A stretch of 64,000 nucleotides of DNA, from positions 6,510,001-6,574,000 of the forward strand of contig NZ_JAFQ01000004.1 in assembly GCF_000526215.1 (NCBI RefSeq), written 5' to 3'. The translations under genes and the position numbers were made by a program. Under the pieces are notes generated by a model. That model saw only the letters and a list, made by a program, of their open reading frames with translations, had not been told where the DNA came from and made no database searches. The stretch's first letter is position 1. Each line of letters opens with the position of its first letter. Origin of the DNA: Nocardia sp. BMG51109. GTDB lineage: Bacteria > Actinomycetota > Actinomycetes > Mycobacteriales > Mycobacteriaceae. Of the stretch, positions 26,386-35,583 are shown piece after piece.

Positions 26386-26651
26386 TGACTCGGGCCTCGG
26401 CGCACCGTTCGCAGCGCAGGCGGTCGATTCCCGCGGAGTGGGAGGAGACCAGCGAGGAGGGGGAATACGAATACGTCCCGTTACGACTACCGCCCGACAT
26501 GACCCGGGTGACGGCGTCGATGCGGCTGGCCATCCAGGCCGAATACGGCGGCTGGGAGCTGTCGCGGGTGCGTGCCTACACCGACGGCAGCCGCCGGGTG
26601 CTGCTGCGCCGGCGCAAGACCACCTTCCCCGTCGCCCAGCCGGGGATGTGA
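26385..26651 (+). CDS. DUF5703-family protein
   Basis: Small basic protein (88 aa) with the DUF5703 pattern: [15 protein letters not shown], then [20 protein letters not shown] and a VLLRRRK ending. Function unknown; the family is conserved beside pyrD in nocardiae and mycobacteria. The ATG at 26385 overlaps the lppL stop (TGATG); GTG 26382 is also possible. Six bp separate it from pyrD, so lppL, this gene and pyrD are likely one transcript. Confidence 0.8.
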   Translation: MTRASAHRSQRRRSIPAEWEETSEEGEYEYVPLRLPPDMTRVTASMRLAIQAEYGGWELSRVRAYTDGSRRVLLRRRKTTFPVAQPGM

Positions 26652-26656
26652 CGGGG

Positions 26657-27736
26657 ATGTATTCCTTAGTGCTGCGGCTGATGTTCCTGCTGCCCCCGGA
26701 GCGCATCCACCGCTGGGTCTTCGCCGCGATGCGGCTGGCCACCGGTGTCGCCCCGCTGCGCGCGCTGCTGTCGCGGCTGACCGTGGTCGGCGATCCGGTG
26801 CTGCGCACCACCGCGTTCGGGGTGGACTTCCCCGCACCGCTGGGCCTGGCCGCCGGGTTCGACAAGGACGCCGACGGCGTGAACGCCTGGGGGCCCTTGG
26901 GTTTCGGCTATGCCGAGATCGGCACCGTCACCGCCGAGGCACAGCCGGGCAATCCGGCGCCACGGCTGTTCCGGCTGCCCGCCGACCGGGCGCTGATCAA
27001 CCGGATGGGCTTCAACAACCACGGCGCGGCCGCGGCCGCCGAACGCCTGCGCGGCCGCCGCCCGGGCGGCGTGCCGATCGGCGCCAACATCGGCAAGACC
27101 AAGGCCACCCCCGCCGAGCGGGCCGCCGAGGACTACGCCACCAGCGCCACCCTGCTCGGCCCGCTCGCCGATTTCGTCGTCGTCAACGTCAGCTCCCCCA
27201 ACACCCCCGGCCTGCGCGACCTGCAGGCGGTGGAATCGCTGCGGCCGCTGCTGGCCGCCGTGCTCGAACGCGTCCAGGTGCCGGTACTGGTGAAGATCGC
27301 CCCCGACCTGTCCGACGACGATATCGATGCCGCCGCCGATCTGGCCGTCGAACTCGGCCTGGCCGGCATCGTCGCCACCAACACCACCGTCCGCCGCGAC
27401 GGACTGGCCACCCCCGACGACGAGGTCGACGCGATGGGCGCCGGCGGGCTGTCGGGCTCGCCGGTGGCCGACCGCTCGCTCGAGGTGCTGCGCCGCCTGT
27501 ACGCCCGCGTCGGCGACAAGCTGGTGCTGATCTCGGTCGGCGGCATCGAGAACGCCGATCAGGCCTACGAGCGCATCCTCGCCGGCGCCACTCTGCTGCA
27601 GGGCTACACCGGTTTCATCTACGGCGGCCCGTTCTGGACCCGCCGCATCCATCGCGGCCTGGCCCAGCGACTGCGCGCGAACGGCTACCGCGGCCTCGCC
27701 GAGGCCGTCGGCGCCGGGCTCGAGACCCGCGCCTGA
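26657..27736 (+). CDS. pyrD: Dihydroorotate dehydrogenase (quinone), class 2
   Basis: Fourth step of pyrimidine synthesis: oxidises dihydroorotate to orotate with FMN and passes electrons to membrane quinone. The 359-aa protein starts with an amphipathic membrane-association helix ([20 protein letters not shown]), then [22 protein letters not shown] (substrate loop), [11 protein letters not shown] with the class 2 catalytic Ser, and [18 protein letters not shown] plus YGGPFWTR for FMN phosphate. ATG 26657 gives the standard length. Corresponds to Rv2139. Confidence 0.96.
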   Translation: MYSLVLRLMFLLPPERIHRWVFAAMRLATGVAPLRALLSRLTVVGDPVLRTTAFGVDFPAPLGLAAGFDKDADGVNAWGPLGFGYAEIGTVTAEAQPGNPAPRLFRLPADRALINRMGFNNHGAAAAAERLRGRRPGGVPIGANIGKTKATPAERAAEDYATSATLLGPLADFVVVNVSSPNTPGLRDLQAVESLRPLLAAVLERVQVPVLVKIAPDLSDDDIDAAADLAVELGLAGIVATNTTVRRDGLATPDDEVDAMGAGGLSGSPVADRSLEVLRRLYARVGDKLVLISVGGIENADQAYERILAGATLLQGYTGFIYGGPFWTRRIHRGLAQRLRANGYRGLAEAVGAGLETRA

Positions 27737-27923
27737 GCGCGGCCCTGCCTGCCGGACCGGTTGCACGGGTCGCGGCGCACCACCCGGATGCCGCGAATTC
27801 CCCCGCGAATCCCCCATCGTCCCACCGTGTTCCGGCCACTCGGCGCGGGACGGCGTCCGGACATCGTGGGGGCGGCAGCCAAATGCCGTGGCGGCGCGGG
27901 ACGACGTCGTGGCGGCGCGGGAC

Positions 27924-28325
27924 TCAGCCGCACAGACGCGGTCGGTCCTCGGCGAGATCGGCGGGGTGGTAGCGGAAGGTCGGGCCCGACAGCACCGGTT
28001 CGGACTCCCGGGGGCTGCGGCCACCGGAGTGCCGCCGCATGCGGGTGATCATCCGCCGCGACAGCAGGATCACCGCCTCCTCGTAGCGCACGCCGAGGGC
28101 GGCCGCGCACTGAGCCACCCGCTGGTGTGCCGTCTCGTCGTGCACGGCGGTGGGATCGCTGAGCAACTCGTCGAGTTCCATGCCGGCCAGCGCCTGCGCG
28201 CGGGTCAACCGGTGTTCGGGCAGCCAGCTCAGCCGCCACACCGCCGCCCCGGCACCGTCGACGCGGAATGCGCGCTCGGGGGTCCGGTCACTGATCATCG
28301 CCCAGTCGGTCGTCTCGATGGTCAC
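27924..28325 (-). CDS. Hypothetical protein
   Basis: A 133-aa cytosolic protein of no recognised family. GTG 28325 has GAGGAG 8 bp upstream. It opens VTIETTDWAMISDRTPERAF, has a central helical region (RLTRAQALAGMELDELLSD, TAHQRVAQCAAALGVRYEEA) and a basic C-terminal tail. It lies alone between pyrD and the kinase block, in a stretch absent from the mycobacterial order. Confidence 0.65.
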   Translation of the reverse strand: MTIETTDWAMISDRTPERAFRVDGAGAAVWRLSWLPEHRLTRAQALAGMELDELLSDPTAVHDETAHQRVAQCAAALGVRYEEAVILLSRRMITRMRRHSGGRSPRESEPVLSGPTFRYHPADLAEDRPRLCG

Positions 28326-28690
28326 GGCTGTTCTCCTCTCGAGTCCCGCCCCGTGCAGCACTGCCGCTGCGCCGGGCCGGGCGGTCACCCCGGACATCGG
28401 CGCAGATGGCCGAAGGGCCGCGATGCGCGGCGTCATCATCCGCACCGTCTGGTTCGCTCGGCCGAAACCGTTCCGGCGCGGAGACGACACTCGGAGAGAA
28501 TCGTTCCCGGCCATCGGGCCTCCCGGATGCTTCGGCGTTACAATGCCGATGCCGGAGCGTCACTTGCCGTATTTCTCAGGCAAATGCCACCCGGCACTCT
28601 AATGATTGCCGATTTCGGCAGTCGATAAACCGGCAGCGACCCGGTACGTTCGCAACGTCGACCCGATGATCACTGCGTACCGAGACGGAG
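28326..28690. other. Intergenic region between divergent genes
   Basis: 365 bp, more AT-rich than its surroundings toward the right. Apart from a weak inverted repeat (TTGCC at 28564, GGCAA at 28579) and probable promoters for the two divergent genes, nothing was recognised. Confidence 0.5.
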
Positions 28691-30211
28691 GTGACCGCTC
28701 CGATGGCGGGACAGGACGCAACGGTCGCGGCCGTGCGCGCGGTACTCGCCCGGCTGTGCAAACGCGCCGGATTGAGCCCGGAACGCCTGCGCAGCACCGA
28801 AATCGACGTCCGCCCGCTGCTGGATCTGTACGTGGTGCGCCAGCATGCGCACCATGCCGGGACCGCGCCGGCCGACGCGGTGCTGCCGGTGGTGCGCGAT
28901 CTGGCCCGGCGCCTGCCGCCGCCGCAGCGGCTGATCGCCGACGTCGGGTTGTCGCTGGGCCTGCTGCGCGACGACATCCCCGACACCGTCGATCCGGATC
29001 TGCTCTACGCACCCGACCTCGGCCGCCGCCGCGAATATCTGAGCCGGTCCTGGACGCGGCTGCTCGACGCCGTCGGCGGCGACACGGCGGACCCGGTGCC
29101 CACGCCGCGGCAATTGCGCGGCAGACTGGAGTCCGAAACCTTCACGCTGCTGGCGCAGCGGTTGACCGCGGCCTCCGGATACGCGTCGATGTCCGCCCCG
29201 CCGCCGGCGAGCACGACCGCCGTCGAACGCGTCGGCACGGTCACCGTGATCGGTGACGCCGTGCTCGACAACATCTGCAGCATCGTCGACCACTTCCCGG
29301 CCCCCGACGACCCGGCCATCGGCACCTTCCTCGACCGACCCGGCGGCAAGGGCCTCAACCGCGCGGTGGCGGCCGCCCGCCAGGGATTGCGGGTGCGGCT
29401 GATCGCGGCCGTCGGCGACGACATCCGCGGCCGCCGCATCCTCGACCACCTGCGCGCCGAGGGGGTCGAAACCGATCTCGTCCGCGTCGTGCCCGAGGCC
29501 ACCACCCCGGTCACGGTCGTGCTGGTGACCGGCACCGGCGAAACGCTCAACATCGCCTGCCCGGACGATCGGGTGCGGCTGGCCGCCGAGGATCTGCGCA
29601 CGCCGGCGGCCCGTGCGGCGCTGGCCGATTCCGATGCGGTACTGCTCACCTTCGAGCCGCCGGCCGCGGTGATCGAGGAGGCGCTGGACGGCGGCTCCCG
29701 TCGCCCCGGGCACCGCCTGCTGGTGCAGCCGGCGCCAGCCGCCGAAGGCCCGCAGCGGTTCTACCGCTTCTTCGGCGCCGTCGACTACCTGATCGGGACC
29801 CGGCGCGAACTCGCCGCCCTGGCGCCGATGACCGAACCGACCGAATCCTCGCCGGACGGGGACGCGGAGCTGGCGCGCCGGCTGCGCATCCTCGGCGCCG
29901 GCGCCGTGTGCATGGTGGAGGAATTCGCCACCAGTGTGCGGTCCGACGACCTCGACGTCGACGTCGGGCCGTTCCCGGTCGCCCTGAAGGATTCGCCGGG
30001 CGCGCCGGCGGCCTTCGCCGCCGCCCTGGCACGGCGACTGGTCACCGGTGACCACCGGGCCGACGCCGACGACTTCCTGTGGGCCACAGCGGCTATGGCG
30101 GCAACGCAGTCGACCGGCGCGATCTCCGGGGCGATGCCGACACCCGACGAGGTCGACCGGATGGTCGAGCTGGCCGGGGCCACGGTTCCGACGCGCATCG
30201 AGACCCGGTGA
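28691..30211 (+). CDS. PfkB-family kinase-like protein with extra N-terminal domain and no catalytic Asp
   Basis: 506 aa in two parts. Residues 1-170 are an all-helical domain of unknown type. Residues about 180-500 have the ribokinase/PfkB fold: VTVIGDAVLDNICSIVDHFP, the substrate motif PGGKGLNRAVAAA (217-229) and ACPDDRVRL. The second signature should read DTTGAGDAFxAG, but here it is DSPGAPAAFAAAL (434-446), so the GAGD catalytic base is replaced by Ala440. Phosphoryl transfer is therefore doubtful; it may be a sugar- or nucleoside-sensing regulator. The start is GTG 28691, or ATG 28703 with a better ribosome site. A divergent GTP cyclohydrolase II follows. Confidence 0.8.
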   Translation: MTAPMAGQDATVAAVRAVLARLCKRAGLSPERLRSTEIDVRPLLDLYVVRQHAHHAGTAPADAVLPVVRDLARRLPPPQRLIADVGLSLGLLRDDIPDTVDPDLLYAPDLGRRREYLSRSWTRLLDAVGGDTADPVPTPRQLRGRLESETFTLLAQRLTAASGYASMSAPPPASTTAVERVGTVTVIGDAVLDNICSIVDHFPAPDDPAIGTFLDRPGGKGLNRAVAAARQGLRVRLIAAVGDDIRGRRILDHLRAEGVETDLVRVVPEATTPVTVVLVTGTGETLNIACPDDRVRLAAEDLRTPAARAALADSDAVLLTFEPPAAVIEEALDGGSRRPGHRLLVQPAPAAEGPQRFYRFFGAVDYLIGTRRELAALAPMTEPTESSPDGDAELARRLRILGAGAVCMVEEFATSVRSDDLDVDVGPFPVALKDSPGAPAAFAAALARRLVTGDHRADADDFLWATAAMAATQSTGAISGAMPTPDEVDRMVELAGATVPTRIETR

Positions 30212-30355
30212 CGCCGATTGTTTGCCCGGCTGTCGGCGCCACCCGGACGACGGCTATCGTCTCGTGCCGTCGTGAACGAATATCTCTTCCGGCGGCGCGA
30301 CGCTCCATGCGGCCGGTTGCCCTACGTAACGACCCGACATCCTTCGGAGGAGCAT

Positions 30356-31132
30356 TTGACAACCCACCTCGACCAGACCGATCACGACGGGGGCGACGCC
30401 GACCGACGCGACGACACCCGGCACCACATCCGCCGCAAGGGCAGGGACCTGTCGGTGCGGGTGCGAGAGTTCCGCGATCCGCGCAACGGCGGCACGATCC
30501 TGCTGTTCGGTGACGTTGCCGACGGTTGTCTGGTCCGGATCCATTCGCGCTGTCTGTACGGCGACGCACTGCACAGTGAGGACTGCGACTGCGGGCCGGA
30601 ACTCGATCTCGCCATGGACCTGATCCAGGACGCCGGCGCGGGCGTGCTGGTCTACCTCGAGCAGGAAGGCCGCGGTTCGGGACTGCTCGCCAAGGCGCGC
30701 GGCCTGCACTACAGCGAGGCCCAGGGCGTGGACACCTTCACCAGCTACCGGCACCTGGATCTTCCCGCCGACTGCCGTTCCTACGCGACCGCGGCGCGGC
30801 AGCTGCACGACCTCGGACTGCGCTTCGTGCGGCTGCTGACGAATAATCCGGAGAAGGTGAAAGACCTGGCGGACACGGGAATTCGGGTGGAGCGGGTGCC
30901 GCTGATCACCGAACCGCGCAGCGAACGCGCCCGTGCCTACATGGAATCCAAGCGGCACATCCGCGGCCATCTGCTGCCGGAGTTCGGGACGCACCAGTCG
31001 CCGTCGCCCGTCGACGCGGCCCCGGCGCACCGCACGGCAACCGAGCCGGCGGACGTACCCCGGACACCGGCCGCGCCGTCCCCGGGCGCCATACCCGACC
31101 CCCTCTGCGCGGCCGCGGCCGAGCGTCTGTAA
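30356..31132 (+). CDS. GTP cyclohydrolase II (divergent paralogue)
   Basis: Opens GTP to 2,5-diamino-6-ribosylamino-pyrimidinone phosphate, the entry to riboflavin, F420 and some deazapurine products. The TTG start at 30356 has GGAGGAG 5 bp upstream and gives 258 aa. Zinc ligands Cys66, Cys77 and Cys79 (SRCLYGDALHSEDCDCG) have the E. coli RibA spacing; QEGRGSGLL and LLTNNPEKVKDL follow, and the conserved Arg of the ADERDY segment is kept (PADCRSY) although its acidic neighbours are not. The last ~45 residues are a disordered Ala/Pro tail. With a pseudokinase next door and no other rib genes, it may serve a specialised pathway (inference). Confidence 0.85.
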   Translation: MTTHLDQTDHDGGDADRRDDTRHHIRRKGRDLSVRVREFRDPRNGGTILLFGDVADGCLVRIHSRCLYGDALHSEDCDCGPELDLAMDLIQDAGAGVLVYLEQEGRGSGLLAKARGLHYSEAQGVDTFTSYRHLDLPADCRSYATAARQLHDLGLRFVRLLTNNPEKVKDLADTGIRVERVPLITEPRSERARAYMESKRHIRGHLLPEFGTHQSPSPVDAAPAHRTATEPADVPRTPAAPSPGAIPDPLCAAAAERL

Positions 31133-31282
31133 GTCCCTTCGCATTCCGGAACGCACGGATAGGATGAGTGAGCCGCGTCACGCGGGCGCCCCGCCGGCCG
31201 TGCGTATCCGATCTCCGCCACGTCGAGTTCGTACCGTTTCCCGGTGGAGCGCCCGGTTCGCACACCGATCGGGAAACAGGAT

Positions 31283-33118
31283 ATGACGACAGACATCGCC
31301 TATACGCATCAGTCCGGCAGCACCGTCCGCACTGTGCCGGAGGCATTCCAACAGACAGCGACCCTGCGCCCGCACCAGGTGGCGCTGCGCACGGTGGGCG
31401 GTACCCAGCAGATCACCTGGGCCGACTACGACCGCCGGGTCCGGGCGATCGCCGCGGGCCTGGCGAAACTCGGTGTCTCACACGGCGACACCGTCGGTAT
31501 CATGCTGACCAACCGGCCGGAGTTCAACCTGGTCGACACCGCGGCGTTGCATCTGGGCGCCGCGCCGTTCTCGGTGTACAACACCAGTTCCGCCGAACAG
31601 ATCGCGCACGTCTTCGGCAACGCCGGCAACCGGATCGTCATCACCGAGCGGGCATTCCTCGACGTGGTCCAGTCCTCCGGCGTCGCGGTCGACCACCTCG
31701 TGCTGGTCGACGGGCAGGCCGCCGATACGACCGCGCTGGCCGACGTGGAGGCCGACCCGGCCGCCGATTTCGACTTCGACGCCGCCTGGAAAGCGGTACG
31801 GCCCGACGATCTGGCCACCCTCATCTACACCTCCGGCACCACCGGCCCGTCCAAGGGCGTGGAGATCACCCACGCCAACGTCGTCGCCCAGATCGCCGGG
31901 CTGACCACCGGCGCCGGGCCGCTGGTGGTCGGCATCGACGACCGCGCGGTGTCGTACCTGCCGGCCGCGCACGTCGCCGACCGCATCTCCGGGCACTGCG
32001 CCAACCTGTTCACCGGGGTGAGCATCACGTGCGTGCCCGATCCGCGCGAGATCGCCGCCGCCCTGCCCGACGCGCGGCCCACCGCCTTCTTCGGTGTCCC
32101 GCGGGTCTGGCAGAAGATCAAGGCCGGTATCGACGCCAAGCTCGCCACCGAATCCAGCCCGGTGAAGAAGGCGCTCGCGAACTGGGCCATCGGCGTCGGT
32201 GTCGAGGCCGCGCGGACCCGGCTGTCCGGCGGGCGGGTGAATCCGCTGCTGACCGCCCGGCATCGGGTGGCCGACGCGCTGGTGCTGTCGAAACTGCGCA
32301 CCGCGCTGGGCCTGGAGGAACTGCGGGTGGCCGCCTCCGGCGCCGCCGCGATCCCGCCGGAGACCCTCGAATACCTGCTCGGCCTGGGCTTCACCGTGAC
32401 CGAGGTGTGGGGCATGTCGGAGACCACCGGCGTCGGCACCTTCACCGAACTGGACGCGCCGCGCCCGGGCTCGGTCGGCCGCGCCCTGCACGGGGCCGAA
32501 CTGCGCCTCGACAGCGACGGCGAACTGCTGATCCGCGGCCCGATCGTCACCCGCGGCTACCGCGGCATGCCCGACAAGACCGCCGCGGCCCTCGACGACG
32601 ACGGCTGGCTGCACACCGGCGACGTCGCCACCATCGCCGGCGACGGCTACGTGACGATCGTGGACCGCAAGAAGGAGCTGATCATCAGCGAGGGCGGGAA
32701 GAACATATCGCCCACCGCCATCGAGAACGCGGTCAAGACGGTCTCCTCGCTGGTCGGGCAGGTGGTGGCGATCGGCGACGCCCGCCCCTACATCACCGCG
32801 CTGATCGTGCTCGATCCCGACACCGCGGCGGTGCGCGCCAAGTCGCTGGACGCACCCGACGCCGATGTGGCCGCGCTGGCCGCCCGCCCCGAGATCGTCG
32901 ACGAGATCCGCGCCGCCATCGTGTCCGGCAACTCGCGCATCTCCCGGGCCGAGCAGGTCAAGCGGTTCCGGATCCTGCCGCAGGCGTGGGAACCCGGCGG
33001 CGAGGAGATCACGCCCACGCTGAAACTCAAGCGCAGCCCGATCGGCACCAAGTACGCCGCCGAGATCGCCGAACTGTACGCCGATCCGGTGCCCGAGGGC
33101 GTGATCGACCTGCGGTAG
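31283..33118 (+). CDS. Long-chain acyl-CoA/AMP-dependent synthetase (FadD family)
   Basis: Activates fatty acids via acyl-adenylates to acyl-CoA (or acyl-AMP), peripheral to the membrane; 611 aa. The AMP-binding motif TLIYTSGTTGPSKGVEITH is at about residue 180, VWGMSETTGVGTFTEL is the A5 motif, LHTGDVATIAGDGYVTIVDR the adenylate hinge and KLKRSPIGTKYA carries the C-terminal Lys. It resembles FadD15-type synthetases. ATG 31283 follows a CAGGA ribosome site; upstream codons are discarded. Monocistronic, ending in a strong hairpin. Confidence 0.92.
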   Translation: MTTDIAYTHQSGSTVRTVPEAFQQTATLRPHQVALRTVGGTQQITWADYDRRVRAIAAGLAKLGVSHGDTVGIMLTNRPEFNLVDTAALHLGAAPFSVYNTSSAEQIAHVFGNAGNRIVITERAFLDVVQSSGVAVDHLVLVDGQAADTTALADVEADPAADFDFDAAWKAVRPDDLATLIYTSGTTGPSKGVEITHANVVAQIAGLTTGAGPLVVGIDDRAVSYLPAAHVADRISGHCANLFTGVSITCVPDPREIAAALPDARPTAFFGVPRVWQKIKAGIDAKLATESSPVKKALANWAIGVGVEAARTRLSGGRVNPLLTARHRVADALVLSKLRTALGLEELRVAASGAAAIPPETLEYLLGLGFTVTEVWGMSETTGVGTFTELDAPRPGSVGRALHGAELRLDSDGELLIRGPIVTRGYRGMPDKTAAALDDDGWLHTGDVATIAGDGYVTIVDRKKELIISEGGKNISPTAIENAVKTVSSLVGQVVAIGDARPYITALIVLDPDTAAVRAKSLDAPDADVAALAARPEIVDEIRAAIVSGNSRISRAEQVKRFRILPQAWEPGGEEITPTLKLKRSPIGTKYAAEIAELYADPVPEGVIDLR

Positions 33119-33172
33119 ACGTGCGTGCGGCGCAGGCACGCACGCGGTGCCACCCTGCATTCGGTGCAGAAA

Positions 33173-33213
33173 AACGTTGTGGCCCGGGCTAATTCGGCCC
33201 GGGCCACAACGTT
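33173..33213. terminator. Perfect 17-bp hairpin between convergent genes
   Basis: Arms at 33173-33189 and 33197-33213 are perfectly complementary over 17 bp with a 7-nt loop (TAATTCG), and the stem is GC-rich in its upper part. It lies 55 bp after the acyl-CoA synthetase stop. No T-run follows, as is common in high-GC actinobacterial terminators; it could act in both directions. Confidence 0.65.
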
Positions 33214-33269
33214 GTGCGATCCATTCGTCATCCAGCCTCGACGTCCCCCGTCGTCGCGGTGTCAACGAA

Positions 33270-33341
33270 TCCCGTCATCCCGGCGTCTTTCGGCCGGGAT
33301 CTCAGCGTGGATTCCGGCCGAAGCACGCCGGAATGACGGGA
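33270..33341. repeat. 72-bp imperfect palindrome, REP/MITE-like
   Basis: Two 32-bp arms (33270-33301 and 33310-33341) match in 28 positions around an 8-bp centre, with CCCGTCAT at one tip and ATGACGGG at the other. It sits between convergent genes, where dispersed palindromic elements often accumulate. Whether it is repeated elsewhere in the genome cannot be seen from this window. Confidence 0.65.
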
Positions 33342-33381
33342 ACGGGGACGCGAAGTTGAGGACGAGGATGCGGGATGGCGG

Positions 33382-33918
33382 TTACTTCACCTCGTAGGTG
33401 GCGACGATGTGGGTGCGGGCGATCGCGTGCGAGAACAGGTTGAAGCCCAGGAATGCCGGACTGGCGTCGGCGCCGATGCCCAGCGACTCGACGTCGACCG
33501 CGTGCACGGTGATGAAATAGCGGTGGTAGCCGTGCCCGGCCGGCGGGGCCGCGCCGATGAACCCGGCCACCCCGCCGTCGTTGCGCAGGTGCAGCGCACC
33601 GGACGGCAGCGCGCCGCCCTCGCTGCCCGCACCGCGCGGCAGCGACGTGGTCGCCACCGGGATGTCGGCCACTGCCCAGTGCCAGAACCCGGACGCGGTC
33701 GGGGCGTCGGGATCGAACACGGTCACCGCGAAGCTGCGCGTTTCCGCGGGGAACCCGGACCACGACAGTTGCGGCGAGATGTCCTTGCCGCCGGCGCCGA
33801 ACACGCCGCTGACCTGATCGTTGCCGAATGCCTGACCGTCGGTGGCGTCCTCGGAGGTCAGCGTGAACGACGGCAGCTGCGGCAGCGAGGCGTAGGGATC
33901 GTAGGAGTAGTCGGGCAC
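33382..33918 (-). CDS. YbhB/YbcL (PEBP) family Raf-kinase-inhibitor-like protein
   Basis: Phosphatidylethanolamine-binding-protein fold of 178 aa, usually a small cytosolic ligand-binding protein; equivalent to Rv2140c (TB18.6) by position. The anion-pocket motifs are visible: [22 protein letters not shown] (DPDAP and HW) and [12 protein letters not shown]. It starts [20 protein letters not shown]. Followed 21 bp on (upstream in transcription) by the M20 peptidase, as in mycobacteria. Confidence 0.93.
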   Translation of the reverse strand: MPDYSYDPYASLPQLPSFTLTSEDATDGQAFGNDQVSGVFGAGGKDISPQLSWSGFPAETRSFAVTVFDPDAPTASGFWHWAVADIPVATTSLPRGAGSEGGALPSGALHLRNDGGVAGFIGAAPPAGHGYHRYFITVHAVDVESLGIGADASPAFLGFNLFSHAIARTHIVATYEVK

Positions 33919-33939
33919 GTGAGCCGTCCTTTCAAATCG

Positions 33940-35301
33940 TCAGCTGTGCAACAGGAATTGCTCCAGGACCTGTGTGCCGAACTCGAGCGCGTCCACCGGG
34001 ACGCGCTCGTCGACACCGTGGAACAACGCCGAGAAGTCCAGGTCCGGCGGCAGCCGCAGCGGCGCGAAGCCGAAACAGCGAATTCCCAAGCGGGCGAACG
34101 CCTTGGCGTCCGTGCCGCCGGACAGCATATAGGGCACGGTGCGGCCGTTCGGGTCGTGCGCGAGGATCGCGTCGTTCATCGCGTCGACCAGATGCCCGTC
34201 GAACGTCGTCTCGTAGGAGTCGAGCTTGGTGATCCACTCGCGCTCCACGTCGGGTCCGATCAGCTCGTCGACCTCCCGCTCGAACGCGGCCTGGCGGCCC
34301 GGCACCACGCGGCAGTCCACCACCGCCTCGGCGGTCTGCGGGATGACGTTGGCCTTGTATCCGGCGCGCAGCATCGTCGGGTTGGCGGTGTCGCGCAGGG
34401 TGGCGCCGATGATGCGGGAGATCGTGCCGAGCTTCGCCAGCTGGCCCTCGATGTCCGGGCCCGCCGGATCGAAGGCGATCCCGGTCTCCTCGCCCACCGC
34501 CGCCAGGAACTCCGCCACCGAATCCGACAGCACCGGCGGGAAGGTGTGCGTGCCGAGCCGGGCCACCGCCTCGGCCAGGATCGTCACCGCGTTGTCGTCG
34601 TGCAGGAACGAGCCGTGCCCGGCGCGGGCCTTGGCGCGCAACCGCATCCAGCCCAGGCCCTTCTCCGCGGTCTCCACGAGATACAGCCGCCGCTCGGTGC
34701 CGTCGCGGCGCGGCACCGTCAGCGAGAAGCCGCCGACCTCACCGACCGCCTCGGTAACGCCCTCGAACAGGTCCGGGCGGTTGTCGGCCAGCCACTGCGA
34801 ACCCCAGCGGCCGCCGTTCTCCTCGTCGGCCAGGAACGCGAACACCAGATCCCGCGGCGGCACCGTGCCCTCGAGCTTGAACTGCCGGGCCACCGCCAGC
34901 GTCATGCCGACCATGTCCTTCATATCGATTGCGCCGCGGCCCCACACGTAGCCGTCGCGCACCGCGCCGGAGAACGGGTGCACGCTCCAGTCGGCGGCCT
35001 CGGCGGGCACCACGTCCAGGTGCCCGTGGATCATCAGCGCGCCCCGGTCCGGGTCGGCGCCGGGCAGCCGGGCGAACACGTTGCCGCGGCCGGGCGCGCC
35101 GGATTCGACGTACTCGGTGGTGTAACCGACCTCCTGCAATCGGTCGATCACCCACTGCGCGCATTCCTGTTCGCCCCTGGTGGTTTCCAGCTCGCCGGTG
35201 TTGGACGTGTCGAACCGGATCAGCGTACTGACCAGGTCGACCACCTCGGAGACGGCGCGGGAGGCGGACTCGGTTCGGGGTTCGTCACCAGCAGCAGACA
35301 C
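33940..35301 (-). CDS. M20-family metallopeptidase / dipeptidase-like amidohydrolase
   Basis: Di-zinc hydrolase of the M20 (CPG2/ArgE/DapE) family, 453 aa, Rv2141c-like by position. Metal ligands lie in MIHGHLDVVPAE (His), GRGAIDMKDMVG (bridging Asp), FLADEENGG (general base Glu plus ligand) and LSGGTDAKAF near the end; the dimerisation lid domain lies between. The substrate, a peptide or acyl amino acid, cannot be told. Start is GTG 35301. Confidence 0.92.
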   Translation of the reverse strand: MSAAGDEPRTESASRAVSEVVDLVSTLIRFDTSNTGELETTRGEQECAQWVIDRLQEVGYTTEYVESGAPGRGNVFARLPGADPDRGALMIHGHLDVVPAEAADWSVHPFSGAVRDGYVWGRGAIDMKDMVGMTLAVARQFKLEGTVPPRDLVFAFLADEENGGRWGSQWLADNRPDLFEGVTEAVGEVGGFSLTVPRRDGTERRLYLVETAEKGLGWMRLRAKARAGHGSFLHDDNAVTILAEAVARLGTHTFPPVLSDSVAEFLAAVGEETGIAFDPAGPDIEGQLAKLGTISRIIGATLRDTANPTMLRAGYKANVIPQTAEAVVDCRVVPGRQAAFEREVDELIGPDVEREWITKLDSYETTFDGHLVDAMNDAILAHDPNGRTVPYMLSGGTDAKAFARLGIRCFGFAPLRLPPDLDFSALFHGVDERVPVDALEFGTQVLEQFLLHS

Positions 35302-35583
35302 GTCCCCTTCCTACCATTGCGCGCGCCGCATACCGCGCGTTACCCGCAGCGTGCGCGCAAACGGAGAGTGGTGCGCGCCCTTCCAGTAGGTTCTGCCGCA
35401 GTCGGCGCACCGGGCGAAGGTCTCGTGGTTTGTTCCGGGTTCCCGCGGCCTGCGGCCTTGTGGTGTCTACCAGACGAAAACCGGTGCGGCTGAAGTCGAT
35501 CCCAAATGTCCGGTGGATCCTTGCCCGGCCCGGCGCGGGCGTCCTAGGTTCGGCACAGTCGGGTCGCAGGTGGGAGGCGTCGT

